From NCBI GenBank assembly GCA_035258565.1, contig DATFXF010000252.1, forward strand, positions 1 through 10,601: a stretch of 10,601 nucleotides of DNA, given 5' to 3'. A program made the position numbers and the translations under genes. This document shows, piece after piece, positions 6,807 to 10,601 of the stretch (the first letter of the stretch is position 1; every line of letters begins with the position of its first letter). The stretch comes from DATFXF01 sp035258565 (lineage in GTDB: Bacteria; Acidobacteriota; Terriglobia; Acidiferrales; UBA7541). The notes under the pieces were generated by a model. It had not been told where the DNA came from and ran no database searches. It was given only the letters and a program-made list of their open reading frames with translations.

Positions 6807-8179
6807 TGGTCTCTCGTCCGATGATCGACGCGCGCGCCACGATTCCCGCGCTCCGGCCGGAGAGGCCGGTCGTTTGGCCGCCCCGCACCCGCGCCACGCT
6901 GGCGAACGGCCTCGAGGTCGTGCTCGTCGAGTCACATTCCATTCCAAAACTCACTGCGGACCTGCTCTTTCGCAGCGGCAACGCGGTCGTGGCGCGGCAG
7001 GCGCCGGGCCTGGCGGAGATAACCGCTGCCGTGGTGCGCACCGGCACCGCTTCGCGCTCCAGCCGCCAGATTGAGGAAGAGTTGCGACGGATGGGCGCCG
7101 ATCTTTCGACAGGCGCGGGAACGGACACGAGCTCGATTTCGTTTGCAGGCCTTGTAGAATTTTCGTCGGGCCTGCTCGGGCTGGTGGCGGAGCTGGCCGA
7201 GCACGCCTCGTTTCCCGCCAATGAATTTGAGCGCGAGCGTCGCCAGTACCTCGAGGAGCTGCGCATCCAGCGCACCACGCCCGGCTTCTTAGCGCAAGAA
7301 CGCCTGCGCAAGGCACTTTTTGGCCAGCATCCCTATGCGGTGGTGGCTCCGACTGGGGCGCAGGTCGAGGCATACCAGCGTGACCAGCTCGTCGCTTTCT
7401 ATCGCGAGCACTACCGGCCAGGCAGCGCACTTCTCCTGGTCGTGGGAGATTTCGCCGCGGAGAAGATGCTCCGGCAGATCGAAGAGGCCTTTGAGCGCTG
7501 GCCGGCAGGGAAGCCGGAGCCGCCCGATGACCCGGCGCTGCCGGAAATGCGCGGCCGGCATGTGGCCCTGGTTCATCTCCCCGGGGCGGTACAGGCGCAG
7601 CTGCTCGTGGGCAACCGCGCGATCACGCGCCGGCACCCAGACTGGCTGCGGCTCGGCCTGGCCAACTCCATCTATGGCGGGGCATTCAATTCGCGGTTGG
7701 TGACCAACATTCGCGAGCAGAAAGGCTATACCTACAGTCCGCGCAGCGGCGTGAGCGCTCTGCGGCAGCACGGCTACTTCAGCGTCCAGGCCGCGGTGCG
7801 CAATGACGTGACCGCGGCCACCCTGGCGGAGATGTTCTACGAGCTCGATCGGTTGCGGGCGCTGCCCGTGGGAGAACAGGAACTCTCCGATGCACGGAAT
7901 TATCTGAGCGGCGTATTCGCCCTTGGGTTGGGCACGCAGCAGGGGCTCGCGAGTCAACTGGCCACGGTCTATCTGCATGAGCTGCCGGAAGACTATCTTG
8001 AAACGTATCGCGAAAAAATCCGCGCACTGACCGCCGACGATGTGCTTACTGCTGCGCGCAGGTACTTCGATTCCGCCAACGCTCGAATCGTCGTCGTCGG
8101 CGATCGGAAGGAAGTTGCCGAGCAGGCTGCACTGTTTGGCGACCTTGAGGTGTACGACGCGCAGGGCGAAAGGCTCTAG
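6806..8179 (+). CDS. M16 family protein, non-catalytic subunit
   Basis: A 457-residue M16 homologue that has lost the zinc site. Where active members have GLAHFLEH, this protein reads GLAEITAAV (68-76), so both histidines and the glutamate of HxxEH are replaced. The rest of the fold is kept: an N-terminal TLANGLEVVLVES strand, two M16 half-domains, and the C-terminal substrate-binding block FNSRLVTNIREQKGYTYS with R297 and Y308/Y310, the arginine-tyrosine signature typical of the partner subunit. Established precedent comes from mitochondrial processing peptidase and bacterial two-gene M16 enzymes, in which such a subunit binds substrate and completes the active site of its partner. The stop of the upstream gene and this ATG share one base (TGATG), so co-translation and roughly equal amounts are likely. 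There is no signal peptide. It is convergent with ribBA, 87 bases apart. Confidence 0.92.
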   Translation: MVSRPMIDARATIPALRPERPVVWPPRTRATLANGLEVVLVESHSIPKLTADLLFRSGNAVVARQAPGLAEITAAVVRTGTASRSSRQIEEELRRMGADLSTGAGTDTSSISFAGLVEFSSGLLGLVAELAEHASFPANEFERERRQYLEELRIQRTTPGFLAQERLRKALFGQHPYAVVAPTGAQVEAYQRDQLVAFYREHYRPGSALLLVVGDFAAEKMLRQIEEAFERWPAGKPEPPDDPALPEMRGRHVALVHLPGAVQAQLLVGNRAITRRHPDWLRLGLANSIYGGAFNSRLVTNIREQKGYTYSPRSGVSALRQHGYFSVQAAVRNDVTAATLAEMFYELDRLRALPVGEQELSDARNYLSGVFALGLGTQQGLASQLATVYLHELPEDYLETYREKIRALTADDVLTAARRYFDSANARIVVVGDRKEVAEQAALFGDLEVYDAQGERL

Positions 8180-8200
8180 GCGAGAGCTCGAAGCGCTGCC

Positions 8201-8256
8201 GGCCCACCGCACGCGGTTCCCTCCGCCTCGGAAGAGCCCCGGAGCCGGCGGTGGCC
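8201..8256. terminator. Possible stem-loop between convergent genes
   Basis: In the 87-base gap between the second M16 gene and ribBA, GGCCCACCGC (8201-8210) pairs with GCGGTGGCC (8248-8256) through one bulged base. CTCCG (8221-8225) pairs with CGGAG (8240-8244) inside it. There is no T-run on either strand, so it is not a textbook intrinsic terminator. It could still slow or end transcription from both sides, but such stems also arise by chance in GC-rich DNA. Confidence 0.25.
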
Positions 8257-8266
8257 ATGGGAGCAC

Positions 8267-9454
8267 CTACCAGACTTGATGGGTTGGCCTGGTCTGTTTG
8301 AGTGGGATGGGAACTTGGTCGGCGATTGCCAGGCCATAGCCTTCGAGCGCGACGACTTTCCGCGGATGATTCGTGAGCACTCGGATTTCTTTCAGCCCCA
8401 GGTCAATCAGAATCTGCGCGCCGATGCCGCTTTCGCGCTGCACCAGGCGCTGCCGGGCGACGTCTTGGTCGAGCTGGCCTCGCACGTGGTAGAGGATCCG
8501 CGCCCCTGCGCCCGGCGCCGAGGCGACCGAGTCAATGCCGAATCCGCGGCCGGTGTGGTGCAGGTAAACGAACACACCGCGGTCTTCAGCGACAATGGCC
8601 TCGAGCGACTGCGCAATGATCTCGTGGCAGTCGCATGTGGTCGCGCTGAAGACGTCCCCGGTCAAACAGTGCGAGTGCACGCGCACCAGCGGCGGCGGCG
8701 AGCCCGCCAGGTTGCCACGCACCAGCGCGATGTGCTGTTCGCTATCGACGTCGCTGGAATAGGCGATCATGCGGAACTCGCCATAGCGCGTGGGCAAGGC
8801 GGCCTCGGCCAGGCGGCGAACGTACCGCTCGTGCTGCATGCGGTAGCGGATCAGGTCGGCGATGGTGAGCAGTTTGAGACCGTGCTGCCGGCAGAAATCC
8901 TTGAGCTGGGGGATGCGCGCCATCGTGCCGTCATCGTTCATGATCTCGCAGATCACTCCGGCCGGAGTGAGGCCGGCGATGCGCGCCAGGTCTACTGAGG
9001 CCTCGGTTTGTCCGGCGCGGATGAGCACGCCGCCGCGGCGCGCGCGCAGGGTATAGACATGACCGGGCCGCGCCAGGTCTTCGGCACGCGTCGCCGGATC
9101 GGTCGCAGCGAGGATCGTGGTGGCCCGGTCGGCGGCACTGGTCCCGGTGGTGGTGCCTCGGCGTGCGTCGATGGGTTCGCAAAAGGGCGTGCCGAAGGCA
9201 GAAGTGTTCCGCGGCGAAATCGGCAGAAGGCTCAATTGCTCGCAGCGCTCCTCGGTGAGCGCCAGACAGATGAGCCCGCGGCCGAACTTGGCCATGAAGT
9301 TGACGGTCTCGGGCGTGATCTTCTCGGCCGCCATGGTGAGATCGCCTTCGTTCTCGCGGTCCTCGTCGTCTACGAGCACGACCATGCGCCCCTGACGAAT
9401 CTCTTCGACGGCTTCTTCGACCGCAGCGAACGGGATGAGAGACTTGTCGGTCAT
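8267..9454 (-). CDS. ribBA: RibBA: DHBP synthase fused to a variant GTP cyclohydrolase II
   Basis: A 395-residue two-domain cytosolic protein of riboflavin synthesis. The RibB half (about 1-205) makes 3,4-dihydroxy-2-butanone 4-phosphate from ribulose 5-phosphate. Its signatures are intact: DDEDRENEGD (29-38), TTTGTSAADRATTI (101-114), RPGH (129-132), QTEASVDL (149-156) and CEIMNDDGTMAR (169-180). The RibA half (about 215-395) would open GTP. It keeps the three zinc cysteines C263, C274 and C276 (spacing C-x10-C-x-C) and the LTNHPRK block. Other active-site features look changed: the usual RQEGR reads HHTGR, and by hand alignment to E. coli RibA, Tyr105 becomes Pro314 and Asp126 becomes Val338, while Arg128 matches Arg340. 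GTP cyclohydrolase II activity is therefore doubtful. I chose ATG 9454 because a strong ribosome binding site precedes it; the open frame extends to a GTG at 9553, but that extension has no domain character. No other rib genes are in the window. Confidence 0.93.
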   Translation of the reverse strand: MTDKSLIPFAAVEEAVEEIRQGRMVVLVDDEDRENEGDLTMAAEKITPETVNFMAKFGRGLICLALTEERCEQLSLLPISPRNTSAFGTPFCEPIDARRGTTTGTSAADRATTILAATDPATRAEDLARPGHVYTLRARRGGVLIRAGQTEASVDLARIAGLTPAGVICEIMNDDGTMARIPQLKDFCRQHGLKLLTIADLIRYRMQHERYVRRLAEAALPTRYGEFRMIAYSSDVDSEQHIALVRGNLAGSPPPLVRVHSHCLTGDVFSATTCDCHEIIAQSLEAIVAEDRGVFVYLHHTGRGFGIDSVASAPGAGARILYHVRGQLDQDVARQRLVQRESGIGAQILIDLGLKEIRVLTNHPRKVVALEGYGLAIADQVPIPLKQTRPTHQVW

Positions 9455-9459
9455 GTCAG

Positions 9460-9469
9460 CTCCCCCCTT
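9460..9469 (-). promoter_or_regulatory. Ribosome binding site of ribBA
   Basis: Read on the - strand, AAGGGGGGAG ends 5 bases before the ATG at 9454. It supports that start over the upstream in-frame GTG at 9553. Confidence 0.6.
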
Positions 9470-9478
9470 GGCCCGAGA

Positions 9479-9540
9479 AGGTGATCGAGTGCCGAAAGGA
9501 TTTAGCTTCGACCCCTGCGCCACCGGCGAACAGGTCACCT
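9479..9540 (-). promoter_or_regulatory. Possible three-helix leader upstream of ribBA
   Basis: Bases just 5' of the ribBA ribosome binding site can fold into a compact three-way junction. The closing helix pairs 9479-9484 with 9535-9540 (6 bp). One arm pairs 9514-9517 with 9531-9534 and, across a 2-base bulge, 9518-9521 with 9525-9528, with a 3-base loop. A weaker arm pairs 9485-9488 with 9508-9511. The junctions have 0, 2 and 0 unpaired bases. It lacks the conserved sequence blocks of the FMN riboswitch (such as AGGGTGAAATTCCC), so it is not that element. The structure was drawn by eye and could be chance. Confidence 0.22.
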
Positions 9541-9556
9541 CCCTGGAGGACACGAA

Positions 9557-9562
9557 ATCATA
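9557..9562 (-). promoter_or_regulatory. Weak -10-like element for ribBA
   Basis: Read on the - strand, TTATTATGAT contains TATGAT (9562-9557) or TATTAT (9565-9560), the most AT-rich spot upstream of ribBA. No matching -35 box stands 16-18 bases upstream. Transcription from here would include the whole possible leader at 9540-9479. Confidence 0.22.
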
Positions 9563-9712
9563 ATAACCCAGAACGGCGCGGCATACGCTCGGAGCAGCCC
9601 ACTCGCGACCATGCGGATAGGGATGACGCCGGTGCTCTTGGGCGCGTCCTTAATTGTCCTGTCCCGGCTGTGGGCATTGCGGAGATTCGTTCGAACCGTT
9701 CGACCCGGCCGT

Positions 9713-9765
9713 CCACGCCTGCGAGCTTTGGGGACTGCGGCGGAGAGCTCAAAACATGGGCGTGG
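9713..9765. repeat. Nested inverted repeat in the groEL-ribBA gap
   Basis: CCACGCC (9713-9719) pairs with GGCGTGG (9759-9765). Inside it GAGCT (9723-9727) pairs with AGCTC (9746-9750), extendable by two further pairs including one G-T wobble. It lies about 20 bases beyond the groEL terminator, reading on the - strand, with no T-run after it. It could be a small structured RNA, a protein-binding site or chance. Confidence 0.35.
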
Positions 9766-9786
9766 TGCTTGGGTGACGTCGGTGCG

Positions 9787-9831
9787 AAGAAAAAGGGCGC
9801 CTGACCGGCAAGCTTCGAGACCAGGCGCCCT
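9787..9831 (-). terminator. Intrinsic terminator of groEL
   Basis: A perfect 10-bp stem (9794-9803 with 9822-9831, AGGGCGCCTG and CAGGCGCCCT) encloses an 18-base loop. On the - strand it is followed by TTTTTCTTCG. It begins about 63 bases after the groEL stop codon. This is a textbook rho-independent terminator for transcription leaving groEL, so ribBA probably has its own promoter. Confidence 0.85.
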
Positions 9832-9894
9832 GGATTGGATGGCCCACCCGCCTTCGGAACCAAACGGCCGAAAGCGACAGTTGGTCCTTCCGTT

Positions 9895-10601
<707 letters not shown>

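Larger units (their letters stand above)
9541..9786. other. Non-coding gap between groEL terminator and ribBA leader
   Basis: Together with the flanking leader and terminator this forms a gap of about 440 bases between two - strand genes. Frames stay open across it on both strands, but none has a ribosome binding site or recognisable protein, and those on the + strand run through the groEL terminator or toward groEL. It is expected to hold the ribBA promoter. Visible features are AT-richer bases around 9555-9566, GTCCT repeats 10 bases apart (9646-9650 and 9656-9660), a GTTCGAAC palindrome (9689-9696) with a second GTTCGA at 9698-9703, and a nested inverted repeat listed separately. I recognise no tRNA, SRP RNA, 6S RNA or riboswitch in it. 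Confidence 0.5.

Noticed and set aside
5472..6947. Long open frame of 491 codons on the - strand opposite the first M16 gene
   Set aside because: It shadows the catalytic M16 gene and spans into the next one; no recognisable protein family, and the sense gene has clear motifs.
7289..8266. Open frame of 325 codons on the - strand opposite the second M16 gene
   Set aside because: Antisense shadow of a well-supported M16 gene; no family resemblance.
8276..8998. Open frame of 240 codons on the + strand opposite ribBA
   Set aside because: Antisense shadow of ribBA without a ribosome binding site or domain.
9455..9600. FMN riboswitch upstream of ribBA
   Set aside because: The conserved FMN aptamer blocks are not found on the - strand; only a short CGCCGGTGGCG hairpin superficially resembles part of it.
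9676..9712. tRNA-like T-arm at GTTCGAACC
   Set aside because: The flanking five bases on each side do not pair as a T-stem, and no acceptor stem or anticodon arm lies at the right distance.

Overview
The window is GC-rich bacterial chromosomal DNA, densely packed with genes in mixed orientation. The gene content (an RibB-RibA fusion with a variant RibA half, a two-subunit M16 peptidase pair, a Rossmann/DUF2520 protein, a secreted protein of unknown function) and the style of the protein sequences suggest an Acidobacteria-like organism. That placement is an inference from remembered family patterns, not a measured result. I see no tRNA, rRNA, CRISPR array, transposase, phage gene or integration scar; the region looks like ordinary core genome.

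Layout, left to right. A secreted protein of unknown function (180-1235, +) is followed by uvrB, the damage-recognition subunit of nucleotide excision repair (1313-3340, +). Convergent to uvrB is a membrane-anchored family 2 glycosyltransferase (3374-4528, -). Its TTG start lies back to back with a + strand run: a Rossmann/DUF2520 protein (4568-5437), then two M16-family proteins (5490-6806 and 6806-8179). The first M16 protein has the zinc motif; the second has lost it and is coupled by a TGATG overlap. Convergent to that run is ribBA (8267-9454, -). After a roughly 440-base gap comes the 3' end of groEL (9895 to the right edge, -), with a clear intrinsic terminator behind it.

How the genes work together. 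Only the two M16 genes are clearly a functional unit, probably a heterodimeric peptidase with one active and one inactive subunit. The others are housekeeping or stand-alone genes: DNA repair (uvrB), envelope sugar transfer (the glycosyltransferase), riboflavin supply (ribBA) and protein folding (groEL).

I did not find a convincing new multi-gene system. The points most worth a second look are: the RibA half of RibBA, which keeps its zinc cysteines but by hand alignment lacks other catalytic residues; a possible three-helix leader just upstream of ribBA that is not an FMN riboswitch by sequence; an unexplained non-coding stretch with inverted repeats between groEL and ribBA; and a cysteine in the arginine-finger motif of UvrB.
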